DNA of 64,000 nucleotides. Origin: Mariniphaga sp041686935 (lineage in GTDB: Bacteria > Bacteroidota > Bacteroidia > Bacteroidales > Prolixibacteraceae). The number at the start of each line of letters is the position of its first letter. Position 1 is the first letter of the stretch. Of this stretch, positions 53,214 to 62,090 are shown one piece after another. A model generated the notes under the pieces. That model saw nothing but the letters and a program-made list of their open reading frames with translations. It was not told the origin of the DNA and ran no database searches. The position numbers and the translations under genes are program-made. The stretch lies in NCBI GenBank assembly GCA_041686935.1, contig JAWLCW010000017.1, positions 1 through 64,000 of the forward strand, written 5' to 3'.

Positions 53214-53906
53214 TCACAAATAATTGTAATGGTGCAGAATGGAAGTCATAATTACAACTGTGGCTGCCAGTATGCAAAAAACCAGGAAGATGAGTCCCGA
53301 TTGCCGGGTGTTCAGGTTGGTTGTTTCAATTTTTGGATTTCGGGCCAGAAAAAAATGAATTTCAAAAAACATAAGTGCTTTGTAGGTTCCCACACCGATG
53401 AGCCAGCCCAAAACAGCCCCTCCCAGAATATCGAGCGGGTAATGAACGCCGGAATAGATGCGCGAGTAGGAAAAAATGGCTGCCCAAAACAGCATAAGTA
53501 ACCAATAGCCACGATTACGGAAAAGGCGTGTGGTAAAAGCAAACACTGCAAAAGAGTTGGCTGCATGTGATGAAACAAATCCGTGCGAACCTCCTTTACG
53601 TAACACATTATGAACGAGGTGTTCAATTTCGGGATTATGAACCGGGCGTAACCGCTGAATGGTTTCCTTAAGCAGAACCGATAACTGGTCGGCCAGTAAA
53701 ATGGTGAGCGCTATAAACAGCACAACCAGCCACCATTTGCTGCGGTAGTTTTTAAAAATGAAAAAGAGGATGACGGCAAAAAACGGAATCCACGTTTCCT
53801 TGCGGGTAACCATCAGCATAATGGTATCCCAGAAATCGCTGTGAAAACTGTTCAGGTATAAAAATAACTCTGTGTCAAAATCCAGTATTTTTTTAAAAAA
53901 TGCCAT
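53214..53906 (-). CDS. PAP2-family membrane phosphatase
   Basis: A 230-residue polytopic protein. The phosphatase signature is in three parts: KETIQRLRPVHNPE, GFVSSHAANSFAV and SRIYSGVHYPLDILGG, with catalytic His in the second and third. Family members dephosphorylate undecaprenyl pyrophosphate or lipid phosphates at the outer face of the inner membrane. Its ATG overlaps the TAA of the obg gene by one base, so the two are coupled, and it ends one base before the MutS-like gene. Confidence 0.92.
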   Translation of the reverse strand: MAFFKKILDFDTELFLYLNSFHSDFWDTIMLMVTRKETWIPFFAVILFFIFKNYRSKWWLVVLFIALTILLADQLSVLLKETIQRLRPVHNPEIEHLVHNVLRKGGSHGFVSSHAANSFAVFAFTTRLFRNRGYWLLMLFWAAIFSYSRIYSGVHYPLDILGGAVLGWLIGVGTYKALMFFEIHFFLARNPKIETTNLNTRQSGLIFLVFCILAATVVIMTSILHHYNYL

Positions 53907-54895
53907 TAACTATTCAGTATTTGCCAGATTTTATCTTTCAGTTGCTGCACATTAAAGCCTGTGACGGACGAAAAAAACAAGTGCGGGATTCCTTTTAATT
54001 CTTTACTGATTTCTTTCATCAGTTCCTCGTCGAGCATGTCGGCTTTGCTGATGGCCAGAAACCGTTGCTTATCGAGCAATTCCTGATTGTATTTTTCCAG
54101 TTCGTTCAGCAAAATGTTGTATTCTTTTTTATGGTCGGCACTGTCGGCAGGCACCAAAAACAGCAGCATCGGATTGCGTTCGATGTGACGCAGAAACCTC
54201 AGCCCCAGCCCTTTCCCCTCGTGGGCGCCTTCAATAATTCCGGGAATATCGGCCATTACAAACGACTGTTGTTCGCGGTGTCCCACAATTCCCAGATTTG
54301 GGGTGAGTGTTGTAAAAGGGTAGTCGGCAATTTTGGGTTTCGCGGCCGAAACCACCGACAGTAGAGTTGATTTTCCGGCGCTGGGAAAACCCACCAGGCC
54401 AACGTCGGCCAATATTTTCAGTTCCAGAATTTTCCAGCCTTCTTCGCCTTCTTCGCCCGGCTGGGCATAACGTGGCGTTTGATTGGTTGACGATTTGAAA
54501 TGGTCGTTTCCCAGTCCGCCACGACCTCCCTGCATCAAAATTTTCTGCTCGCCGTGTTCTGTTATTTCGAAAACGAACTCACCGGTTTCGCCATCGCGGA
54601 CAATGGTTCCCAGTGGAACTTCCAAAATAACATCTTCCCCGTCGGCGCCGGACTTTTTCTGGGCGCCACCTGCATCACCGTTTCCGGCTTTGATGTGTTT
54701 CTGGTATTTCAGGTGCAACAGCGTCCATTTGTGTTGGTTGCCTTCCAGTATAATATGGCCGCCCCGCCCACCGTCGCCACCGTCGGGACCGCCTTTTGGG
54801 ATAAACTTTTCGCGCCGCAAATGGGCCGAACCGGCGCCCCCGTGCCCCGATTTGCAATGGATTTTTACGTAATCAACAAAATTCGTTTCAGCCAT
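53906..54895 (-). CDS. obg: Obg/CgtA GTPase
   Basis: A 329-residue protein. I start at ATG 54893-54895 (MAETNFVDYVKIHC); the only start upstream is a TTG two codons away. The glycine-rich Obg fold (1-160, GGPDGGDGGRGGHIILEGN) is followed by the G domain: G1 GFPSAGKSTLLSVV, G2/switch YPFTTLTPNLGIV and G3 DIPGIIEGAHEGKGLG. It assists 50S ribosome assembly and the stringent response. It sits in the hpt-adk-obg-PAP2-MutS-like operon, 101 bases after adk. Confidence 0.96.
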   Translation of the reverse strand: MAETNFVDYVKIHCKSGHGGAGSAHLRREKFIPKGGPDGGDGGRGGHIILEGNQHKWTLLHLKYQKHIKAGNGDAGGAQKKSGADGEDVILEVPLGTIVRDGETGEFVFEITEHGEQKILMQGGRGGLGNDHFKSSTNQTPRYAQPGEEGEEGWKILELKILADVGLVGFPSAGKSTLLSVVSAAKPKIADYPFTTLTPNLGIVGHREQQSFVMADIPGIIEGAHEGKGLGLRFLRHIERNPMLLFLVPADSADHKKEYNILLNELEKYNQELLDKQRFLAISKADMLDEELMKEISKELKGIPHLFFSSVTGFNVQQLKDKIWQILNS

Positions 54896-54996
54896 TTTCA
54901 ATCCTTTTTCTGGTTAGTATGATTGGAGATTATTTTAAATTATTCGATGCATATCCAACTTCATGCAGTCAGAAAGTTATTCGGAGGAATAATCAA

Positions 54997-55569
54997 TTAC
55001 AACTCCTCGACTACTTCTTTCAACCGGCCGGCAATTTCATCAATAGTTCCCATGCCGTTTATGCCGAAATGTTTACCCTGCTTTTTGTAATATTCAATAA
55101 GCGGCGATGTTTTTTCGTTGTAAACGTTAATTCGATTCTCAATGATGGACTGGTCCTGGTCGTCAGCCCGGCCGGAACTTTCTCCACGACTCAGCAGACG
55201 GTTGATAAGTTCCTGTTTTTCCACTTCAAGGCTCAGCATACCGGAAATGGGTGTGCCGTTTTCGTTCAGTAGTTTGTCGAGCGCTTTGGCCTGTTCTACC
55301 GTACGCGGAAAGCCGTCGAAAATAAATCCTTTGGCATCTTCATTGGCTTCCAGCTTGGTTTTTATCATGCCTATAACCACTGCATCGGGCACCAGTTCGC
55401 CTTTGTCCATAAATGCTTTGGCTTCCAGCCCAAGTTTTGTTCCCGCTGCAATTTCGCTGCGCAACAAATCGCCGGTTGATAAATGAATTAACCCAGCGGA
55501 ATTGATTAAAAACTCGGCCTGAGTGCCTTTTCCTGCCCCCGGAGGGCCAAATAATACAAGATTCAACAT
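54997..55569 (-). CDS. adk: Adenylate kinase
   Basis: A 190-residue enzyme of the short type without a zinc-binding lid. P-loop LFGPPGAGKGTQAEFL; AMP-binding LIHLSTGDLLRSEI; FIFDGFPRTVEQAKALD; and the LID arginines in GRADDQDQSIIENRI. It balances AMP, ADP and ATP. It follows hpt by 12 bases, a purine-metabolism pairing. Confidence 0.97.
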   Translation of the reverse strand: MLNLVLFGPPGAGKGTQAEFLINSAGLIHLSTGDLLRSEIAAGTKLGLEAKAFMDKGELVPDAVVIGMIKTKLEANEDAKGFIFDGFPRTVEQAKALDKLLNENGTPISGMLSLEVEKQELINRLLSRGESSGRADDQDQSIIENRINVYNEKTSPLIEYYKKQGKHFGINGMGTIDEIAGRLKEVVEEL

Positions 55570-55581
55570 GTTGTTTTGGTT

Positions 55582-56124
55582 TTATTCGTTAATAACTGAG
55601 TAAATGTCAATCAGGTTTCGACCTTGCCCGTCGTAATCAAGCCCGTATCCCACAATAAAATCGTTGGGAATTTCCATGCCAACGTAATCCAGTTTTACTT
55701 TCTTTTTCAGGGCATCGGGTTTTAAGAGTAACGTGGCAATCAGTACTTCGCGCGGATTTAACTGTCTCAGTTGCGCGTGAATGTTGTCAATAGTCAGTCC
55801 GCTGTCCACAATATCTTCCAGTATAACTACCGTCCGGCCTTCAATTTTTTCATTCAGACCAATGAGTTGTTTAATTTCACCCGTAGTTTTGTCGCCATCA
55901 TACGACGCCAGTTTCACAAACGAAATTTCGGTTTCAATCAGGTTTATCCGTTTGAACAGTTCGGCCGCAAACATAAATGAGCCATTTAAAATGCAAACAA
56001 ACAAAGGATTTTTTTCAGCCAGGTCGTTGGTCATGCTTTCGGCCATTTTTTCAACAGTAGCACGTATTTTTTCGTATGGGATAAAAAGTTGAAATTTTTT
56101 ATCGTGGATTTTAACTTGTTTCAT
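55582..56124 (-). CDS. hpt: Hypoxanthine phosphoribosyltransferase
   Basis: A 180-residue type I phosphoribosyltransferase for purine salvage. The PRPP loop is VVILEDIVDSGLTIDNI; FVCILNGSFMFAAELFKRI, VKLASYDGDKTTGEI and, at the C-terminus, VGMEIPNDFIVGYGLDYD bind the base and complete the fold. First gene of its operon and divergent from purE, so salvage and de novo purine genes share an intergenic region. Confidence 0.95.
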   Translation of the reverse strand: MKQVKIHDKKFQLFIPYEKIRATVEKMAESMTNDLAEKNPLFVCILNGSFMFAAELFKRINLIETEISFVKLASYDGDKTTGEIKQLIGLNEKIEGRTVVILEDIVDSGLTIDNIHAQLRQLNPREVLIATLLLKPDALKKKVKLDYVGMEIPNDFIVGYGLDYDGQGRNLIDIYSVINE

Positions 56125-56228
56125 TAATGGAAAAAATTATTTTTATAAGTACCTTTTATGCTGTATTTTCGCCATAAAATTTTGAAGCCACAAAATAACA
56201 AAACAAATTGATTAACTGAAAATATAAA

Positions 56229-56744
56229 ATGCAAAAGATGGAACCAAAAGTAAGTATTATCATGGGGAGCACGTCTGATTTGGATGTAATGGCAAAAGCG
56301 GCCCAACTGCTCGATGAGTTTGAAATTCCGTTTGAAATGAACGCCCTTTCGGCTCACCGCACACCCGACGAAGTGGAAAAATTTGCTAAAAGCGCCAAAA
56401 ACCGAGGCGTGAAAGTGATTATTGCCGGCGCCGGAATGGCTGCCCATTTACCGGGCGTAGTTGCCGCCATGACACCGCTGCCGGTGATTGGTGTTCCGAT
56501 CAAGGCAAGCCTCGAAGGGTTCGACTCTATTTTGTCCATCGTGCAAATGCCCCCGGGAATTCCGGTTGCCACCGTGGCAGTAAACGGCGCCATGAATGCC
56601 GGAATTCTTGCCGTACAAATGATGGCAACCGGCGATGCAGAACTGATGCAAAAAATGATTCAGTACAAGGAGAGTCTGAAACAAAAAATTGTAAAAGCCA
56701 ACAAGGAACTTTCGGAAGTGAAGTATAAGTTTAAGACAAACTGA
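56229..56744 (+). CDS. purE: N5-carboxyaminoimidazole ribonucleotide mutase (PurE class I)
   Basis: A 171-residue enzyme of de novo purine synthesis. Signature segments: IIMGSTSDLDVMAKAAQLL, ALSAHRTPDEVEKFA, IAGAGMAAHLPGVVAAMT, VPIKASLEGFDSILSIVQMP and GIPVATVAVNGAMNAGILAV. A start at 56238 (three residues later) is equally possible. It is divergent from hpt. Confidence 0.96.
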   Translation: MQKMEPKVSIIMGSTSDLDVMAKAAQLLDEFEIPFEMNALSAHRTPDEVEKFAKSAKNRGVKVIIAGAGMAAHLPGVVAAMTPLPVIGVPIKASLEGFDSILSIVQMPPGIPVATVAVNGAMNAGILAVQMMATGDAELMQKMIQYKESLKQKIVKANKELSEVKYKFKTN

Positions 56745-56769
56745 AGATATTTATTAAAAATCATTTCGG

Positions 56770-56982
56770 ATGAACACAGATGAACTTTTAAGGGAAATTG
56801 AAAAATTGCCGTTACACAAGCGTATGTATTTGGTAGAAAAAACATTGCACACAATTAGAAAAACAGAGGATTTGAATCAAATGAACCTGGCCGCTGAAGC
56901 TTTATATTCAGATTATAAAACAGATAAGGATTTGACTGCTTTTACGAATATTGATTTTGAAGATTTTTATGAAACAAGGTGA
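56770..56982 (+). CDS. Antitoxin-like small protein upstream of MazF-type toxin
   Basis: A 70-residue acidic protein (TDELLREIEKLPLHKRMYLV, later LTAFTNIDFEDFYETR). I do not recognise its DNA-binding family, but its size, acidity and position, overlapping the toxin start by 14 bases, are those of a type II antitoxin. The C-terminal acidic segment would thread into the toxin. Confidence 0.7.
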   Translation: MNTDELLREIEKLPLHKRMYLVEKTLHTIRKTEDLNQMNLAAEALYSDYKTDKDLTAFTNIDFEDFYETR

Positions 56983-57316
56983 AATCTGGCTGATAAATCT
57001 CGACCCTATGGTGGGGGCTGAAATAAAAAAAACACGACCTGCCATTGTTGTGAATGATAACTCTTTAGGAATACATCCTTTAAAAATAATCGTTCCTGTT
57101 ACTGACTGGAAAGAAAAGTTTGAAATAGCCCCATGGATGATAAGAATTGAACCAACTCCAATAAATGGGTTAAAAAAACTTTCCTCTGCAGATTGTTTTC
57201 AGGTTCGTTCTGTTTCTGAAAACCGGTTTGTGAAAAAGCTGGGTGCTGTTTCGGTTGAGATTTCAAACGAAATTAAATATGGCTTGGCAAGAGTATTATC
57301 TTTTGATTTAGAATAA
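56969..57316 (+). CDS. MazF/PemK-family endoribonuclease toxin
   Basis: A 115-residue protein starting at ATG 56969 (MKQGEIWLINLDPMVGAEIK), a classical MazF/PemK start with the GEIW and DP segments, then KTRPAIVVNDNSLGIHPLKI, IVPVTDWK and KKLSSADCFQVRSVSENRF. MazF toxins cut mRNA. The six codons upstream in the same frame are unlikely to be used. Forms a coupled module with the preceding gene. Confidence 0.88.
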   Translation: MKQGEIWLINLDPMVGAEIKKTRPAIVVNDNSLGIHPLKIIVPVTDWKEKFEIAPWMIRIEPTPINGLKKLSSADCFQVRSVSENRFVKKLGAVSVEISNEIKYGLARVLSFDLE

Positions 57317-57325
57317 TTTAGTTCG

Positions 57326-58195
57326 TTGCAAGATTACCAATTAACATATCAACCAAAATTAAAAACAGGCAACTGGATTGTAAAGATTACTTTGCTGCTG
57401 GTGAGCACTATTTTTAGTTTTGGGCTACCCGTTACTGCCGTCGAAAACCACCCTGCCGGAGCACGTTCGCTGGGCCTTTCGCATGCATCGGTTTCCTTTT
57501 CCGATGTATGGGGCACCTTTCAAAACCAGGCGGGAATTGCAAGGATGGACGGATTTTCTGCCGGCTTTTTTTATGAATCGAGGTTTGGCGTTGACCTGCT
57601 TTCGCTATCAGCAGGTTCAGTGGTTTTGCCTTTGGGAGAAGGAGCTTTCGGATTGAGCTTTTTTCAGTTCGGAAGCGGAGTTTTCAAGGAAAACAAGTAT
57701 GCGCTGGCCTACGCCCGCCAGCTTTCCGAAAAATGGAGCGCCGGTATTCAGCTCGATTACCTTGCCCAGACTTTTCCTGAAAATGGACGTGCCAAAGGAT
57801 TTGCTACGTTTGAAGGTGGCGTTTTGTTTCAGCCTTCGGAAAAACTGCATTTGGGGGCACATATTTTCAATCCGGTAAAAGGTGGAATTGACGCGCCTGC
57901 CGGAAAAGTGGAAATGCCGGTAATTTTCCGCGGAGGCGGTCATTACCGGTTTAGTGAAATGGTTTTGGTGGCCTTTGAAGCGGAAAAAGACAATCAGAAC
58001 CCAGTTCTTTTAAAATCGGGCATTGAGTTTATGCCGGTAGAAAATCTGGCGCTGCGGTTAGGCGTTTCAGGCAAACCGTTTAAATACACTGCCGGCATGG
58101 GCTACAAAACCGGCAATCTTTCAGCCGACTTTGGATTCAGCTATCATGGCAATTTGGGCATAACACCTTCTGTTTCAATTCAAATTCATTTGTAA
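57326..58195 (+). CDS. PorV/PorQ-like outer-membrane beta-barrel protein
   Basis: About 289 residues from a TTG at 57326. There is no ATG between the upstream in-frame stop and the signal peptide (IVKITLLLVSTIFSFGLPVTA), so a non-ATG start is required. The mature start HPAGARSLGLSHASVSFSDV, followed by alternating strands with aromatic girdles, resembles the PorV/PorQ/UPF0164 group of outer-membrane proteins that serve type IX secretion, but the match is by pattern only. Its TAA overlaps the ATG of the next gene (TAATG). Confidence 0.65.
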   Translation: MQDYQLTYQPKLKTGNWIVKITLLLVSTIFSFGLPVTAVENHPAGARSLGLSHASVSFSDVWGTFQNQAGIARMDGFSAGFFYESRFGVDLLSLSAGSVVLPLGEGAFGLSFFQFGSGVFKENKYALAYARQLSEKWSAGIQLDYLAQTFPENGRAKGFATFEGGVLFQPSEKLHLGAHIFNPVKGGIDAPAGKVEMPVIFRGGGHYRFSEMVLVAFEAEKDNQNPVLLKSGIEFMPVENLALRLGVSGKPFKYTAGMGYKTGNLSADFGFSYHGNLGITPSVSIQIHL

Positions 58196-60237
58196 TGATG
58201 CGGTTACTCCAACATGCTATACTATTTCTGCTGACTGCCTTCCCCTTTTATGCCTGGGCACAAACACCGGAATCTGTCACTCAGTTGGAAACCATTATTG
58301 AATCGATTCTGGAAGAGTTAGGCGAAGAAACTGATGCCGCCCTAATTATTGAAGACCTGGAAGGATTTGCTGTAAATCCGTTAAATATCAATGCAGCCAC
58401 ACACGACCAGATTTCGCGACTGCATTTGCTGGATGACATTCAGATTCAGAAGTTGCTGGATTACCTGAGGGAATTTGGCCCCGCATTATCCATTTTTGAG
58501 CTGAACACTGTTGACGGATTTTCGCCTGAGTTGCTCACAAAAATGGAGCCGTTCATCTGGTTTGGGCCGGTGGAGCAAGAACCCCGGTCCGTTCCCGAAA
58601 TGCTGAAATACGGCAGGCACGAACTTCTGGCGCGAACACTCGGCACGGTGCAGAAACCGAGTGGATACAAAGAAAGAGAAGATGGCACTACCCCGTATGA
58701 AGGCAACCGGGCCCGGTATTACACCCGCTACCGGTTTCAGTCGGGTGACAATATTTCGGCCGGAATAACAGCCGAAAAGGATCCCGGAGAAGCTTTTTTT
58801 ACCGGCTCCAATAAGCAGGGTTTCGATTTTTATTCGGCCCACTTAAGTTTAAAAATCAGTCCGGTTTTGGAAAACATTACAGTGGGCGATTTTGTGGTGC
58901 GCAGCGGACAGGGGCTGGTGCTCTGGCAGGGTTTTGCAACCGGAAAATCACTGAACACCCTGAACATTTTCAAAACCAACCAGGGGGTTCGGCCTTACAC
59001 TTCTACCGACGAAAACCAGTTTTTCAGAGGCATTTCCACCACACTGAAACTGGGCGATGCACGGGTGAGTTTGTTTTATTCGCAAAAAAACAGCGACGGT
59101 AACCTGGCCTTTTCCGATTCATTGGGAAATTATTTTACCAGTTTGCAAACCTCGGGCTACCACCGCACCCAAAGCGAAATTGAAGACAAAAACAGCGTAA
59201 ACGATCTGAATGCCGGAGCAGTTGCCTCGTGGCAGTTTCAAAATTTGAAAATTGGCGCCACGGTTCTCTACAGGCAGTTCAATATGTCATTTATCCGAAG
59301 CGACCAGCTTTACAACCGCTTTCGTTTCAGCGGAAAAGAAAATCTGGCGGCCGGCACCGATTATTTGTACAGCAAAGGGAAATACCAGTTTTTTGGTGAA
59401 GCAGCCCTTTCAAAATCGAAAGGAAAAGCTTTTTTGCAGGGAGCTGCCGCCCATTTGCACGACCGCATCCAGTTTTCAGCCTTGTTCCGCCATTTCGACA
59501 AAAACTACCATGCTTTATGGGCCACAACTTTTTCCGAAGGAAGTGCTGCCGCCAACGAAACCGGATTGTATTTGGGCACGCGTATTCTTCCCGTAAAATT
59601 TGTTACGCTTTCAGCTTATTCCGATGTATATCGTTCCGAATGGATCAATTTTACCACAGCCGGACCTTCAACCGGATGGGATGTTTTTGCGCAGGTTGAT
59701 TTTCGTCCTTCGCGAAAAGTGCAGGTTTACCTTCGCTATAAAAACGAAGAAAAAGAGCAGAAATTCAGGGTGGAGGAAAAATACGAAGATTTACCGGAGC
59801 AATTTAGGAAATCGAGATTTCATTTTCATTATAATCCATCCGAATTATTCACACTGAAAACCCGGCTGGAACATGTTTTTTACAAAGGTTTGGATACAGA
59901 AAACGGCTGGATGGTTTTTCAGGATGTGCAGGTTTCGCCCGAAAGGATTCCGCTGAACCTGTCAGCCCGGCTGGCTTGGTTTAACACCGAAAGTTACAAT
60001 TCGCGCATTTACGCTTATGAAAATGATTTACTTTACACATTTGCCGTTCCGGCATTTTTCGGAAAGGGTTTTCGCACTTACCTCAATCTGAAATACAAAA
60101 TCAGCGAAAAAGCCGAAATCTGGTTTAAACTGGCAAATACCTTGCAAAGCGGCGCCGAATCAATCAGCTCGGGTTACAACGAAATCGCTGGAAATCAAAA
60201 AACTGAGTTAAAATTTCAGTTGAGGTTGAAAATGTAA
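58195..60237 (+). CDS. Outer-membrane beta-barrel protein with ComEA-like helix-hairpin-helix N-terminus
   Basis: A 680-residue protein. Signal peptide (AILFLLTAFPFYAWAQ). An N-terminal domain of about 110 residues contains helix-hairpin-helix style repeats (NPLNINAATHDQISRLHLLD, with a second copy near FGPALSIFELNTVDGFSPEL). A long beta-barrel follows, with alternating polar/aromatic strands to the end at LKFQLRLKM. This HhH-plus-barrel layout is found in Bacteroidota proteins of unknown function. HhH motifs bind DNA, so a DNA-uptake or surface-DNA role is imaginable, but not shown. Translationally coupled to the preceding PorV-like gene. Confidence 0.72.
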   Translation: MMRLLQHAILFLLTAFPFYAWAQTPESVTQLETIIESILEELGEETDAALIIEDLEGFAVNPLNINAATHDQISRLHLLDDIQIQKLLDYLREFGPALSIFELNTVDGFSPELLTKMEPFIWFGPVEQEPRSVPEMLKYGRHELLARTLGTVQKPSGYKEREDGTTPYEGNRARYYTRYRFQSGDNISAGITAEKDPGEAFFTGSNKQGFDFYSAHLSLKISPVLENITVGDFVVRSGQGLVLWQGFATGKSLNTLNIFKTNQGVRPYTSTDENQFFRGISTTLKLGDARVSLFYSQKNSDGNLAFSDSLGNYFTSLQTSGYHRTQSEIEDKNSVNDLNAGAVASWQFQNLKIGATVLYRQFNMSFIRSDQLYNRFRFSGKENLAAGTDYLYSKGKYQFFGEAALSKSKGKAFLQGAAAHLHDRIQFSALFRHFDKNYHALWATTFSEGSAAANETGLYLGTRILPVKFVTLSAYSDVYRSEWINFTTAGPSTGWDVFAQVDFRPSRKVQVYLRYKNEEKEQKFRVEEKYEDLPEQFRKSRFHFHYNPSELFTLKTRLEHVFYKGLDTENGWMVFQDVQVSPERIPLNLSARLAWFNTESYNSRIYAYENDLLYTFAVPAFFGKGFRTYLNLKYKISEKAEIWFKLANTLQSGAESISSGYNEIAGNQKTELKFQLRLKM

Positions 60238-60281
60238 ATCCGAATTCGTTACTTTGTTCCCGCAATTTGAACAGCTACAAA

Positions 60282-61424
60282 ATGGAGTATAATTTTGACG
60301 ACATTCGCCCATACACCGACAAGGAGGCAAGGGAGAAGATTAGAACAATGGTAAAAGACCCTGCTTTTGAGAGGGTGTTGATGTACCTTTTTAAAAACCG
60401 GCCAAAGGTGGAGATGGTGAAGTTACAATTGCGGATGATTCGTAAAATAAAGCAGTTGCAAGGTACTTTTGTGTATGATTTGCTGCGGTGGATCATCAAC
60501 AAAACTTCAGACGGACTCCAATGCACCGGGTTTGAAAACCTGGACAAAACCAAACCTTACCTTTTTATTTCCAATCACCGCGATATTATTCTTGACGCGG
60601 CCCTGCTCAATTTCCTCATTTTTGAAAAGGGAATGAACACCACCCAGATTGCCATTGGCAACAACCTTTTATTGTACGAATGGATTGAGCACGCGGTGAA
60701 ACTGAACAGGGCATTTATTATTAAACGGAACCTGCCACCCCGCGAGTTGATGGAAGCGTCGCAAAAAGTATCACATTTTATCCGGAAATCCATTACGGAA
60801 GACAACCTCTCGGTTTGGATTGCACAGCGTGAAGGCCGCACTAAAGACGGGTTCGATAAAACCCAGGAAAGCGTACTCAAAATGCTGAATATGAGCAATG
60901 AAAAAACTTTTTCCGAAGGGTTTAATGAATTGAATATTGTGCCGGTTTCCATTTCGTATGAAATTGAACCATGTGGTTTGGCCAAAATGAAAGAGCTAAT
61001 TAAAAAAGAACATTACGGACAAAAGAAAACAGACAAAGACGATTTGAAAAGTATGTCGATGGGTATGTTTAATCCGAAAGGCAGAATGCGTTTTTCATTT
61101 GGTCAGCCCATTGAAGTGAATTTCGATGAGGTAAAATCCAAAGAGCAACAAAATCAGCAAATTAAAGAACTGGCACAAAAGATTGACAATCAGATTTATG
61201 CCAACTTTAAATTGTGGCCGAATAATTTTATCGCCTACGATATGCTGATGCCCGAACCGAAATTCAAACACAAATACACTTCGCACGAAAAGAAAGTTTT
61301 TAAAACCATGCTCGAACAGGCCATGATTTTTATCGATTTTCCCATAACCGATATTCAGGAACGATTCCTGAAAATGTATGCCAACCCGGTAATCAATAAA
61401 ATGAAAGTGGTTGATTTGAAATGA
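60282..61424 (+). CDS. PlsC-like glycerol-phosphate acyltransferase
   Basis: A 380-residue protein starting at ATG 60282 (MEYNFDDIRPYTDKEAREKI); the upstream TTG adds only five residues. The acyltransferase motif I is SNHRDIILDAALLN (H-x4-D), later motifs are IIKRNLPPRELM, WIAQREGRTKDG and VPVSISYEIEPCG. The extra C-terminal part (about 300-380) is family specific. Likely transfers acyl chains in phospholipid or glycolipid synthesis. Its stop overlaps the next gene start by 4 bases (ATGA). Confidence 0.85.
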   Translation: MEYNFDDIRPYTDKEAREKIRTMVKDPAFERVLMYLFKNRPKVEMVKLQLRMIRKIKQLQGTFVYDLLRWIINKTSDGLQCTGFENLDKTKPYLFISNHRDIILDAALLNFLIFEKGMNTTQIAIGNNLLLYEWIEHAVKLNRAFIIKRNLPPRELMEASQKVSHFIRKSITEDNLSVWIAQREGRTKDGFDKTQESVLKMLNMSNEKTFSEGFNELNIVPVSISYEIEPCGLAKMKELIKKEHYGQKKTDKDDLKSMSMGMFNPKGRMRFSFGQPIEVNFDEVKSKEQQNQQIKELAQKIDNQIYANFKLWPNNFIAYDMLMPEPKFKHKYTSHEKKVFKTMLEQAMIFIDFPITDIQERFLKMYANPVINKMKVVDLK

Positions 61425-62089
61425 GTGCACCGTTAATCATCTGGGACTGGAACGGAACGCTGCTGAATGATCTGGGGTTATGTGTTTCCTCCATTAACGT
61501 TTTGCTTGGTAAACGAAATTTATCTGCATTAAATACACAAAAATACAGGGAGGTTTTTTCTTTTCCGGTGCGGGAATACTACGAAACAATCGGGTTTGAT
61601 TTCAGCTCGGAAGATTTTGAGGTTCCTGCAATGGAGTTCATTTCATTGTACGAAAGTCAGGTGGAAAATTGCACGCTTCAACCCGGCGCTTTGAATGTTC
61701 TCCGTTATTTCGAAGAAAAGGAAACCAGACAGTTTATACTTTCTGCCATGCATCAGGAAATGCTGGAGAAAACATTAAAACACAACGGAATTTTTCATTT
61801 TTTTGAAGGGGTTGCCGGACTGGACGATCATTATGCCGTTTCGAAGGTGGAGCGCGGACAGCAACTTATCAGTCAATTCAAAATTGAAAAGGAAGTTGCA
61901 TGGATAATCGGCGATACGATTCACGATTTTGAGGTGGCCCGGGAACTGGGAATCAGTTGCATTCTGATTGCCGACGGGCATCAATCGGAAGAAAGGTTGA
62001 AACATACCGGCGCTTTGGTGGTTAATAACCTTTTCGAATTGAAAAATCTTAACGAGTTTAACTTTAACAAACGAATTCCCCAATCTTAA
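61421..62089 (+). CDS. HAD-family hydrolase, phosphoglycolate-phosphatase-like
   Basis: A 222-residue protein. HAD motif I reads IIWDWNGTLLND, so the second aspartate of the usual DxD pair is Asn. Motif II is ILSAMHQEML, motif III Lys is in HYAVSKVERGQ, and motif IV is IIGDTIHDFEVARELG. The D-to-N form occurs in a recognised subfamily and may change the leaving-group chemistry. It is coupled to the acyltransferase and followed one base later by a glycosyltransferase gene. Confidence 0.88.
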   Translation: MSAPLIIWDWNGTLLNDLGLCVSSINVLLGKRNLSALNTQKYREVFSFPVREYYETIGFDFSSEDFEVPAMEFISLYESQVENCTLQPGALNVLRYFEEKETRQFILSAMHQEMLEKTLKHNGIFHFFEGVAGLDDHYAVSKVERGQQLISQFKIEKEVAWIIGDTIHDFEVARELGISCILIADGHQSEERLKHTGALVVNNLFELKNLNEFNFNKRIPQS

Positions 62090-62090
62090 A

